Assembly (NCBI GenBank): GCA_002392275.1
Contig: DGGQ01000161.1
Location: 1 to 9,756 of the forward strand
Source: Treponema sp. UBA3870
Lineage (GTDB): Bacteria > Spirochaetota > Spirochaetia > Treponematales > Treponemataceae
DNA length: 9,756 nucleotides
Reading direction: 5' to 3'
Numbering within the stretch: the stretch's first letter is position 1; every line of letters begins with the position of its first letter. The notes below the pieces were generated by a model. The model did no database searches. It worked only from the letters and a program-made list of their open reading frames with translations, and was not told the origin of the DNA. Position numbers and translations under genes: made by a program. This document shows positions 1 through 6,451 of this stretch, in pieces.

Positions 1-439
1 TGTAGAGCTGGAGGAAAATCCACTGGGTCCACTTGTAGTAGTCCGGGTTGCAGGTGATTACGCATCTGTCCCAGTCGTAGCTGAATCCCAGAGCCTTTAT
101 CTGCTGTGTGAAATGGTCGATGTTCTGGAAAGTCGTCGTCGCCGGGTGTGTTCCGGTCTTGATGGCATAGTTTTCTGCGGGCAGACCGAACGCGTCGTAT
201 CCCATCGGATGAAGCACGTTGTATCCGTTCATGCGCAGGTAGCGGCAATAGATGTCGGTCGCGGTGTATCCTTCCGGGTGTCCCACATGGAGTCCGGCTC
301 CGCTTGGATAGGGGAACATGTCAAGGACATAGCGGCGCTTCTCTTTTGGAACCGATGAATCTTCCGTTGCCTTGAAAGTCTTGTGCTCGTCCCAATATTT
401 CTGCCATTTGGGTTCAATGTTCTGGAATGGATATGACAT
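1..439 (-). CDS. leuS: Leucyl-tRNA synthetase, N-terminal part (3' end outside window)
   Basis: Class I aminoacyl-tRNA synthetase that charges tRNA-Leu with leucine in the cytoplasm. 146 codons are visible, reading leftwards from an ATG at 439-437 and still open at the window edge. The Rossmann-fold signature is intact: MFPYPSGAGLHVGH at residues 41-54 holds the HIGH-type motif (HVGH, 51-54), followed by PEGYTATDI (55-63). The LeuS-typical block HPMGYDAFGLPAENYAIKTG lies at 77-96, and a YDWDR element at 121-125. The KMSKS motif, editing domain and anticodon-binding domain would lie outside the window (full-length LeuS is usually 800-900 residues). The start is supported by a good Shine-Dalgarno sequence, GAGGTG at 450-445 on the minus strand, five bases before the ATG. 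The gene is divergent from the downstream lipoprotein gene. Identity is very secure; nothing in the visible part suggests damage. Confidence 0.97.
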   Translation of the reverse strand, partial: MSYPFQNIEPKWQKYWDEHKTFKATEDSSVPKEKRRYVLDMFPYPSGAGLHVGHPEGYTATDIYCRYLRMNGYNVLHPMGYDAFGLPAENYAIKTGTHPATTTFQNIDHFTQQIKALGFSYDWDRCVITCNPDYYKWTQWIFLQLY

Positions 440-481
440 TTTTTCACCTCTTGTGTTTTTTCGCTTGGACCACAGTTGAAT

Positions 482-510
482 ATTATAGAAGAAAACCATG
501 GTTCTGAAAG
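482..510 (-). promoter_or_regulatory. Candidate leuS promoter
   Basis: On the minus strand a perfect TATAAT lies at 487-482, about 43 bases before the leuS start. The best -35 at 17-base spacing is CTTTCA (510-505), which matches TTGACA poorly, so the call rests mostly on the -10 box. A perfect 10-bp palindrome, AACCATGGTT (494-503), lies in the spacer between the two elements and could be an operator or chance. No T-box leader fits between this promoter and the gene, because the implied 5' UTR is only about 35 bases. Confidence 0.45.
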
Positions 511-564
511 TTTATCACAAAAGCCTATGATAGTCGAGACGCACAGTTGGAGAAAAAATTTGCC

Positions 565-592
565 TTGAATATTGGGGAAAATGGTTTATAAT
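565..592 (+). promoter_or_regulatory. Candidate sigma-70 promoter for the BspA-like lipoprotein gene
   Basis: TTGAAT (565-570) and a perfect TATAAT (587-592) are separated by 16 bases, giving a predicted transcript start near 599 and a 5' UTR of about 45 bases. A second TATAAT occurs at 615-620, without a recognisable -35 at the right distance. The lipoprotein start at 645 has only a modest Shine-Dalgarno sequence (GAGAGA, 633-638). Confidence 0.5.
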
Positions 593-644
593 TTAGGGTG
601 ACAAAAAACTTCTATATAATGGAATAGATTTCGAGAGATTTGTT

Positions 645-2573
645 ATGGATTTAAGAAAGATTTTTTTTGCAGCACTGGCATTGCCCCTGTTCCTGCTTGC
701 CTCATGCGCGACCACAGAAAAGGAGCCGGAAATCGTCTACTATGATTTGACATTGACGCTCATGGTTGATTCGGACCCTTACGAGGGTGCCGCCCGCGAT
801 TTTACACTCAGGGACATTTCCGGCGAGGTGACTGTTGATTTGGATGAAAACGGCGAGGAGGTCGTGACAGGAATCTATCCGTTCATGCAGATGGTGGAGA
901 TGGACGATGAAGGGGAGATTGTTTCCCGAAGGACCGACAAGTACACGCTCTCGCTTGAGGAGGGTGAGTACAGGCTCTACGAAAGCGACAGGGACCTGAA
1001 CATATTTATTTCCGTTGGTGAGGGAAGGACGGATGCAGTCTACGCACAGTGTTCCTCAATAGACGAGGCCGCAAAAATCCTCAAAAACCGGTCCGCCCCA
1101 TCGTGCCTTGCAATAAACGTAAAGGAAAAGACCTACCAGACGCTTGGATACGACAATCTTCTTCAGAGGTCCCTTGCCTCGTGCGAAAGTCCTGTGTGCC
1201 TTGACATATCGGGATGCACTAACACGACCGTTGGATTCAAGGCTTTCCATGGATGCACGACTCTCCGGTCTCTGGTTCTGCCGGATGCCGTGACCTCAAT
1301 CGGGAAGGACTGTTTCAATGGCTGCAAATCGCTGAGGCATGTCAACATTCCGCAGAGGGTTTCATCAATAGAGGGAGGGGCTTTCACGGGATGCGTCTCG
1401 CTTGTGGAAATGGACATATCGCCGAGAAATGTTTTCTATACGGGCAGGGACGGATTCATAACCAGCGCGGACGGAAAAAATCTGATTGCGTGGCCGGGTG
1501 CTTCCGGGGAAGTGTCCGTTCCTGAATCAGTTGAGTCCATCGGGGGATACTGTTTTTCTGGATGCACAAATCTGGACTTGGTGAATCTTGCGCAGGCATT
1601 CGAGATAAAGCAGTACGCATTTTTGAACTGCACTTCGCTGAATGAAATTGAGATTCCAAAGAACATGCTTGAGATAGAGACGGGTGCTTTCAGTGGATGC
1701 CTGTCGCTCTCAAAAATAAACATAGCGGAGGGAAATCCGTCGTACAAATCAAGGGGGGGAATACTTCTTGCTGGCGACAACAGAAAGCTTCTTGCATGGC
1801 CTTCCGCGCAGGGAAATGTCCAGGTTCCTGAGGGGGTTACACGCATTGACGACAACGCTTTCCAGAACCAGGCGGGACTGAAATCCATATCGCTTTCGTC
1901 AACCGTAAAGGAGATTGGAAGCCTGGCATTCTCGTCCTGTGTTGATTTGACCTCAGTTTCCATGCCCTCCGTTGTGAATATCGAGGCCTACGCATTCTCA
2001 AAATGCAAAAACCTGAAGAGCTTGACCATCCCGGAATCCACCAGACGATGTGACGGTTCCGCTTTCGCAGGATGTACTTCGCTTGAAAAAATTGATGTGG
2101 CGAAGGGAAATGCGAACTACATTTCATACGGTGGCGCAATCTATTCTGCCGACGGAAAGACCCTTGTCGAGTGGCCTGCCGCAAAGGACAGCGTTGTGAT
2201 TGCCGACGGTGTTGAGCAGATCGGGACATTCGCGTTCAATGGCTGCTCCGCGCTGAAATCCGTAGCAATGAAAAATGTCGTAAACGTTGGTCACCATGCC
2301 TTTGACTCATGCAGCGCGCTTGAATCGGTGGACCTGGGCAATTCTGTAAACACGATTGGCTCCCACGCATTCAGCAACTGCCTAGCAATAAAAAATCTTT
2401 ACATACCCGCTACAGTCGTGGTAATCAAGAACTACGCTTTCTGGTTCTGGGGAAGCAACCAGACAATCAGCTGCCAGCCAATTACAAAACCATCCGGCTG
2501 GGATTTCGCATGGAACGCCGACAGTGACGCAAAATTGATTTGGGGTGTGGAAAAAACAGTGGAGCAGGAGTGA
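645..2573 (+). CDS. BspA-like (LRR_5) leucine-rich repeat surface lipoprotein
   Basis: A 642-residue predicted lipoprotein. The signal peptide has basic residues (DLRK), a hydrophobic core and a lipobox LASC with the lipidated Cys at 21, so it should be anchored at the cell envelope. Residues 25 to about 190 form an acidic, probably beta-rich region that I do not recognise. From about 197 to 600 run some 14 repeats of about 23 residues with the T. pallidum/BspA consensus I-G-x-x-A-F-x-G-C-x-x-L-x-x-x-x-I-P, for example GGAFTGCVSL and GSAFAGCTSL. Three gapless 46-residue modules interrupt them. The C-terminus (QPITKPSGWDFAWN, then LIWGV) resembles the cap often seen in this family. Family members act in adhesion, host-protein binding and coaggregation; the ligand here is unknown. 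Codons 6-8 contain a run of eight T (661-668), a possible slippage site. The gene has its own candidate promoter and is divergent from leuS. Confidence 0.94.
   Translation: MDLRKIFFAALALPLFLLASCATTEKEPEIVYYDLTLTLMVDSDPYEGAARDFTLRDISGEVTVDLDENGEEVVTGIYPFMQMVEMDDEGEIVSRRTDKYTLSLEEGEYRLYESDRDLNIFISVGEGRTDAVYAQCSSIDEAAKILKNRSAPSCLAINVKEKTYQTLGYDNLLQRSLASCESPVCLDISGCTNTTVGFKAFHGCTTLRSLVLPDAVTSIGKDCFNGCKSLRHVNIPQRVSSIEGGAFTGCVSLVEMDISPRNVFYTGRDGFITSADGKNLIAWPGASGEVSVPESVESIGGYCFSGCTNLDLVNLAQAFEIKQYAFLNCTSLNEIEIPKNMLEIETGAFSGCLSLSKINIAEGNPSYKSRGGILLAGDNRKLLAWPSAQGNVQVPEGVTRIDDNAFQNQAGLKSISLSSTVKEIGSLAFSSCVDLTSVSMPSVVNIEAYAFSKCKNLKSLTIPESTRRCDGSAFAGCTSLEKIDVAKGNANYISYGGAIYSADGKTLVEWPAAKDSVVIADGVEQIGTFAFNGCSALKSVAMKNVVNVGHHAFDSCSALESVDLGNSVNTIGSHAFSNCLAIKNLYIPATVVVIKNYAFWFWGSNQTISCQPITKPSGWDFAWNADSDAKLIWGVEKTVEQE
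1233..2444 (+). repeat. Tandem array of about 14 TpLRR/BspA leucine-rich repeats
   Basis: Residues 197-600 of the lipoprotein. Each unit carries AF or CF, then G/N/S-C, then a Leu and a beta-strand ending in IP or similar. Most keep the Cys of the F-x-x-C element, giving a ladder of regularly spaced cysteines. The unit near 405 (AFQNQAGL) and the last one (AFWFWGSN) lack that Cys. Similarity is clear at protein level, while the DNA copies have diverged, so this is not a recent tandem amplification. Confidence 0.9.
1407..2225 (+). repeat. Three copies of a 46-residue module inserted between LRR groups
   Basis: The copies encode residues 255-300 (1407-1544), 357-402 (1713-1850) and 482-527 (2088-2225). 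They align without gaps around a core like SADGKNLIAWP, LAGDNRKLLAWP and SADGKTLVEWP, followed 7 to 9 residues later by a V-x-V-P or similar strand and V-x-x-I. The start-to-start spacings are 102 and 125 residues; the difference of 23 is exactly one LRR. This implies a higher-order repeat (two or three LRRs plus one module) that was duplicated, with one LRR gained or lost. Confidence 0.88.
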
Positions 2574-2597
2574 GTTTGAGGGAAAAATATCGGAGGG

Positions 2598-2653
2598 CAG
2601 CATGAAATTGCTCTGCCATAACAAGATTTTTATATACGCTCTCTTTCATGTTG
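2598..2653 (+). promoter_or_regulatory. Inverted repeat overlapping the possible leader ORF
   Basis: CATGAAA (2601-2607) and TTTCATG (2644-2650) are perfect inverted copies. The stem extends to ten pairs with 2598-2600 and 2651-2653 if one G-U is allowed, leaving a 36-base loop. The 5' arm includes the leader ATG. A competing short stem, GGCAG (2596-2600) with CTGCC (2613-2617), cannot form at the same time. Neither is followed by a typical U-tract, so this does not look like an intrinsic terminator. A regulatory role is speculative. Confidence 0.25.
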
Positions 2654-2658
2654 ATTGA
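2602..2658 (+). CDS. Possible 18-codon leader peptide upstream of the ABC exporter genes
   Basis: ATG at 2602 opens an 18-codon frame, MKLLCHNKIFIYALFHVD, ending at TGA 2656-2658. Its Shine-Dalgarno sequence, GGAGGG at 2592-2597 with four bases to the ATG, is among the best in the window, whereas the following ABC gene (ATG at 2690) has no recognisable one. The frame differs from that of the ABC gene, so it is not a missed N-terminus. Established precedent: in Bacillus subtilis the heterodimeric exporter genes bmrCD follow a small leader ORF, bmrB, that mediates attenuation. Here no GC-rich terminator is visible between leader and exporter, so that mechanism is not shown. The alternative is a chance ORF after the lipoprotein gene, which ends 28 bases upstream. 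Confidence 0.3.
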   Translation: MKLLCHNKIFIYALFHVD

Positions 2659-2683
2659 CTTGCGCTTTTCTATTCAGTACATT
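2655..2683 (+). promoter_or_regulatory. Candidate promoter for the ABC exporter operon, possibly leaderless
   Basis: TTGACT (2655-2660) and TACATT (2678-2683) lie 17 bases apart. Transcription would start about at the ATG of the first ABC gene (2690), giving a leaderless mRNA, consistent with the missing Shine-Dalgarno sequence. A rival candidate is TTGCTC (2608-2613) with TATATA (2631-2636), also 17 bases apart, starting near 2643. Either would exclude the leader ORF from the transcript, so the leader would then need readthrough from the lipoprotein gene. Confidence 0.35.
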
Positions 2684-2689
2684 TAAAGA

Positions 2690-4459
2690 ATGTCTACCAT
2701 ATCAAAACTTCTTTCGGGGATGGAGACCAAGTTCAAGGTCTTCTCCGTGCTTAGTCCCGTGTCCATGATTGGCGAGGTCGTCATGGAGACTGTCATTCCG
2801 TTTCTGATGGCCCAAATCATCGACGAGGGAATTGCGAACAGGGACATTTCTTATGTGGTGCGCGTGGGGCTTCTGATGGTGGCCCTTTCTGTCGTCTCTC
2901 TCGCGTTCGGTGCGCTGGGTGGAATCTTTTCCGCTCATGGTGCGACCGGTTTTTCAAGGAATCTCCGGCGAAACGTGTTTTCAAAAATCCAGACCTTTTC
3001 GTTCGGAAACATAGACCATTTCTCAACATCATCCCTTGTGACGCGGCTGACCACCGACATAACGAACCTCCAGAACACCTACCAGATGATTATCCGGCTC
3101 TGCTTCCGCGCTCCGTTCATGATGGTTTCTGGATCAGTAATGGCGTGTCTGATAAACCTGAGGCTCGCGACCGTTTTCTTTATTGCGGTCCCCTTCCTTG
3201 CCGTGGTTCTTGTGCTGATTGGTACAAGGGCATATCCAAGGTTCAGCAGGATGATGAAGCAGTACGACCAGCTCAACAATACCGTGCAGGAAAACCTGAA
3301 TGCAATCCGCGTGGTGAAGAGCTTTGTCCGTGGCGACCATGAGAACAAAAAATTCTCGGACTCGGCGGCTCTGGTCAAAAAAGCCCAGGTGTCGGCGGAA
3401 AAACTTGTAATCATGGCACTGCCGATGATGATGCTCGTCGTCTACACATGCATAATCGTTGCCCTCTGGTTCGGCGGTAAAATGATTGTGGTCGGAGACA
3501 TGCAGACCGGGCAGCTTATAAGTTTCATAACATACATCGGGCAGATTCTCATGTCCCTGATGATGCTTTCGATGATTTTCATAATGCTGGTCCTTTCCCG
3601 CGCAAGCATGACCCGTGTGGTCGAGGTTCTTGACGAGGTTCCAGAAATCAAAAATCCGGGGCCGCATGCTTTTGTTGACCAGGACAGCAATGTTGTCCAC
3701 GGCATTTTTGACAAGGTTCCGAACGGTTCCATTGATTTCAGGGATGTGTCGTTCAGCTACCACAAGGATCCCGGAAACTGTGTGCTCACCAACGTAAACC
3801 TGCATATTGAGAGCGGTCAGATGGTCGGAATCATTGGCGGAACAGGCTCCTCCAAGACGACCCTTGTTTCGTTGATTCCGCGCCTGTACGATGTTCTGTC
3901 AGGCTCCGTGTGTGTTGGCGGAATCGACGTGAGAAAGTACGACATCAAGGCGCTCCGGGATGGTGTGGCGATGGTCCTCCAGAAGAACGTCCTTTTCTCT
4001 GGCTCCATAAAAAGCAACCTCAAATGGGGTGACGAAAACGCAAGCGACGAGGAAATCATTGCGGCATGCAAAGCCTCCGATGCCTATGAATTTGTCTCCT
4101 CATTCCCCGACGGATTTGATACCGACTTGGGGCAGGGCGGTGTGAATCTTTCCGGTGGACAGAAGCAGAGACTGTGCATTGCCCGCGCTCTCCTGAAAAA
4201 GCCGAAGATTCTGATTCTTGACGACAGCACATCGGCGGTTGACACTGCCACGGACGCACGCATCAGGGCCGCGCTCAGGTCAAATCTTCCGGACACGACC
4301 AAGATAGTCATAGCGCAGCGAATCAACTCGGTTCAGGATGCGGACATCATTTTTGTAATGGACAATGGAAAGATAGACGGCATTGGAACCCACAGCGAGC
4401 TGCTTGCGACAAACAGCATCTACCGTGAGGTCTACGAATCCCAGCAGTCGAAAAATTAG
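2690..4459 (+). CDS. ABC exporter half-transporter with degenerate ATP site (heterodimer subunit A)
   Basis: A 589-residue TMD-NBD fusion in the inner membrane, partner of the next gene. Six transmembrane helices are predicted, roughly at residues 20-43, 55-82, 132-155, 157-178, 238-262 and 272-302. The NBD covers about 347-589. Walker A is GGTGSSKT (383-390), with Ser where the last Gly is usual; the Q-loop Gln is 431; the signature LSGGQ (487-491) is canonical. Walker B is LILDDS, with Asp512 where the catalytic Glu belongs, and the switch His is Gln543 (AQR). This is the pattern of the degenerate subunit of heterodimeric exporters such as TM287 or BmrC. Substrate cannot be read from sequence; family members export drugs, peptides or lipids. 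The ATG at 2690 is the first start after an in-frame TAA at 2684 and has no Shine-Dalgarno sequence. It is the first gene of a tight operon. Confidence 0.95.
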   Translation: MSTISKLLSGMETKFKVFSVLSPVSMIGEVVMETVIPFLMAQIIDEGIANRDISYVVRVGLLMVALSVVSLAFGALGGIFSAHGATGFSRNLRRNVFSKIQTFSFGNIDHFSTSSLVTRLTTDITNLQNTYQMIIRLCFRAPFMMVSGSVMACLINLRLATVFFIAVPFLAVVLVLIGTRAYPRFSRMMKQYDQLNNTVQENLNAIRVVKSFVRGDHENKKFSDSAALVKKAQVSAEKLVIMALPMMMLVVYTCIIVALWFGGKMIVVGDMQTGQLISFITYIGQILMSLMMLSMIFIMLVLSRASMTRVVEVLDEVPEIKNPGPHAFVDQDSNVVHGIFDKVPNGSIDFRDVSFSYHKDPGNCVLTNVNLHIESGQMVGIIGGTGSSKTTLVSLIPRLYDVLSGSVCVGGIDVRKYDIKALRDGVAMVLQKNVLFSGSIKSNLKWGDENASDEEIIAACKASDAYEFVSSFPDGFDTDLGQGGVNLSGGQKQRLCIARALLKKPKILILDDSTSAVDTATDARIRAALRSNLPDTTKIVIAQRINSVQDADIIFVMDNGKIDGIGTHSELLATNSIYREVYESQQSKN

Positions 4460-4468
4460 GAGATACAG

Positions 4469-6439
4469 ATGCCAAAGCCAAACAAGGGAATGGCCAAACC
4501 CAGAAACGCCAAAAAGACAATGGGGCGGCTCATCCAGTATATAGGAAAATACAGGGTACTTTTGATTTTTGTGTTCATAGCGGTGCTTGTCAGCTCTGGA
4601 GCGCAGATTGTCGGTGACTATCTTCTGAAGCCGGCAATCAACAGCCTTGTGGAGCTTGCCGAAAAGTTCAAATCAACGGGGGCCGTGTCCGCTTTGGATT
4701 TTGCTCCGTTTGTGAGGACAATCGCAATCATGGCGGGAATATATCTTTTCGGGGCGTTCGCGTCCTGGATAAATTCCAGAATCATGCTGCACATCTCGTC
4801 GAACACGCTGTACAGAATCCGCACGGATCTTTTCAGACAGATGGAGACTCTTCCGTTGAAATACTTCGACTCCACCACCCACGGAAACCTTATGTCGCTC
4901 TACACGAACGACATAGACACACTCCGCGACATGATGAGCCAGACGATACCCCAGCTTTTTTCGAGCGCGGTATCCATAATCGGTGTGCTTGTGATGATGC
5001 TGGTCCTGAGTCCTCTTCTGACTCTGGTTGTTCTTCTGACCATGTTCTTCTCAATGATTATCGCGGCGACGATTGGAAAAAAATCGGCAAACGCATTCCG
5101 CGCACAGCAAAAATCGATTGGAGCCTTGAACGGATTTGTCGAGGAGCATATAAGCGGACAGAGGGTTGTCAAGGTATTCAACCATGAGGAAAAATCAATA
5201 AGCGAATTCGCGGTGCTGAACGACCAGCTCATGTCCGATGCCGCCAGGGCCAACACTTTCGGAAACATTCTCATGCCGATTATGGGAAACCTGAGCCACG
5301 TCCAGTACGCCATAACCGCAATAGTCGGTGCGTTCAGGGTGATTGGCGGACATCTTGATTTGGGAAGCATTGCGTCATTCCTCCAGTACACAAGAAGTTT
5401 CAGCCGTCCGATTACGATGATGAGCCAGCAGATTAACGGAGTCCTCAACGCCCTTGCCGGTGCAGAAAGAATTTTTGGTGTAATCGATGAGGAAAGTGAA
5501 ATTGACGAGGGAACTGTCACACTTGTGAATGCGTCCGAAACAGCATCGACTGCATCAGGTGACGGAAAGTCCTATCTTGTTCAGTCATTTGCTTACACTG
5601 GCGAGTGGGCATGGCGTGTTCCTGTTTCAATGCGGATTAAGGAAAACTACAGCCAGATTCCGTCTTTCGCGGATGATTCCGACCATCGCCTGGTTCAGCT
5701 TCGCGGTGATGTTGATTTTGAAATCAAGTCGTTCAGCTACGTGCCGGAAAAGGAAGTCCTCCACGACATATTCCTCCATGCAAAGCCGGGCGAAAAGATT
5801 GCTCTCGTTGGTTCTACGGGAAGCGGAAAGACCACGATTACAAATCTCCTCACGCGCTTCTACGATATTGAGGACGGAAAGGGAACGATTACTTACGACG
5901 GAATCCCTCTGAAGGAAATCAAAAAGGACGACCTGAGACGCTCTCTCGGAATGGTTCTCCAGGACACGCATCTTTTTACGGGTACAATCCGCGACAACAT
6001 CAAGTACGGAAATCTTGAGGCATCCGAGGCACAGATTGTTGCGGCAGCCAAACTTGCGAACGCCGACACTTTCATCCGCCATCTTGAAAAGGGCTACGAC
6101 ACTGTAATCACCGGTGACGGAGGAAATTTGAGCCAGGGACAGAGACAGCTTCTTGCGATTGCACGTGCTGCGGTTGCCGATCCACCGGTTCTGATTTTGG
6201 ACGAGGCCACGTCTTCAATCGACACAAGAACCGAGGCGCTGATTGAAAAGGGTATGGACAGCCTTATGGAAGGAAGGACAGTCTTTGTTATTGCCCACAG
6301 ACTTTCGACTGTACGCAACGCAAACGAAATCATCGTGCTGGAGAAGGGAAACATAATCGAGCGCGGAAACCATGACGAGCTTATGGCAAAGAAGGGTCGC
6401 TACTACGCACTTTATACAGGCGGAATCGAGCTTGACTAG
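4469..6439 (+). CDS. ABC exporter half-transporter with catalytic ATP site (heterodimer subunit B)
   Basis: A 656-residue TMD-NBD fusion. The membrane domain covers about residues 28-335. The NBD (about 412-656) has a canonical Walker A, GSTGSGKT (448-455), Q-loop Gln498, Walker B LILDEA with catalytic Glu579, and switch His610 (AHR). Its signature is LSQGQ (554-558), where the first Gly of LSGGQ has become Gln. Its Walker motifs pair with the good LSGGQ of the preceding protein to make the hydrolysing site, and its poor signature faces the partner's degenerate Walker motifs. Between TMD and NBD, about 345-408, sits an insertion of some 60 residues containing YTGEWAWRVP, a feature I recall in relatives from Clostridia. 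The start follows the previous stop by nine bases, and the Shine-Dalgarno sequence AGGAGA (4458-4463) overlaps that TAG stop, suggesting translational coupling and balanced subunit production. Confidence 0.95.
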   Translation: MPKPNKGMAKPRNAKKTMGRLIQYIGKYRVLLIFVFIAVLVSSGAQIVGDYLLKPAINSLVELAEKFKSTGAVSALDFAPFVRTIAIMAGIYLFGAFASWINSRIMLHISSNTLYRIRTDLFRQMETLPLKYFDSTTHGNLMSLYTNDIDTLRDMMSQTIPQLFSSAVSIIGVLVMMLVLSPLLTLVVLLTMFFSMIIAATIGKKSANAFRAQQKSIGALNGFVEEHISGQRVVKVFNHEEKSISEFAVLNDQLMSDAARANTFGNILMPIMGNLSHVQYAITAIVGAFRVIGGHLDLGSIASFLQYTRSFSRPITMMSQQINGVLNALAGAERIFGVIDEESEIDEGTVTLVNASETASTASGDGKSYLVQSFAYTGEWAWRVPVSMRIKENYSQIPSFADDSDHRLVQLRGDVDFEIKSFSYVPEKEVLHDIFLHAKPGEKIALVGSTGSGKTTITNLLTRFYDIEDGKGTITYDGIPLKEIKKDDLRRSLGMVLQDTHLFTGTIRDNIKYGNLEASEAQIVAAAKLANADTFIRHLEKGYDTVITGDGGNLSQGQRQLLAIARAAVADPPVLILDEATSSIDTRTEALIEKGMDSLMEGRTVFVIAHRLSTVRNANEIIVLEKGNIIERGNHDELMAKKGRYYALYTGGIELD

Positions 6440-6440
6440 C

Positions 6441-6446
6441 GGAGGA
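6441..6446 (+). promoter_or_regulatory. Strong ribosome binding site that fixes a GTG start
   Basis: GGAGGA lies five bases before GTG 6452 and directly after the TAG of the upstream transporter gene (6437-6439). No in-frame ATG occurs before codon 11 of the methyltransferase, so this site decides the GTG start. Confidence 0.8.
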
Positions 6447-6451
6447 TTTTT

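Noticed and set aside
498..530. Ten-codon ORF in the leuS-lipoprotein spacer
   Set aside because: There is no Shine-Dalgarno sequence and the product is too short. The ATG is part of the palindrome AACCATGGTT.
440..644. T-box or other riboswitch upstream of leuS
   Set aside because: The predicted leader is only about 35 bases, and no T-box sequence or specifier stem could be found.
1436..1963. A 175-codon open frame on the minus strand inside the lipoprotein gene
   Set aside because: It is antisense to the regular LRR array, whose periodicity keeps the opposite frame open.
2591..2635. Intrinsic terminator after the lipoprotein gene
   Set aside because: GGCAG/CTGCC makes only a five-pair stem with a twelve-base loop, and the first T-run is more than nine bases downstream, so it does not meet the usual pattern.
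3134..3805. A 223-codon open frame on the minus strand inside the first ABC gene
   Set aside because: It is antisense to a clear ABC exporter, is rich in His and has no domain or ribosome site.
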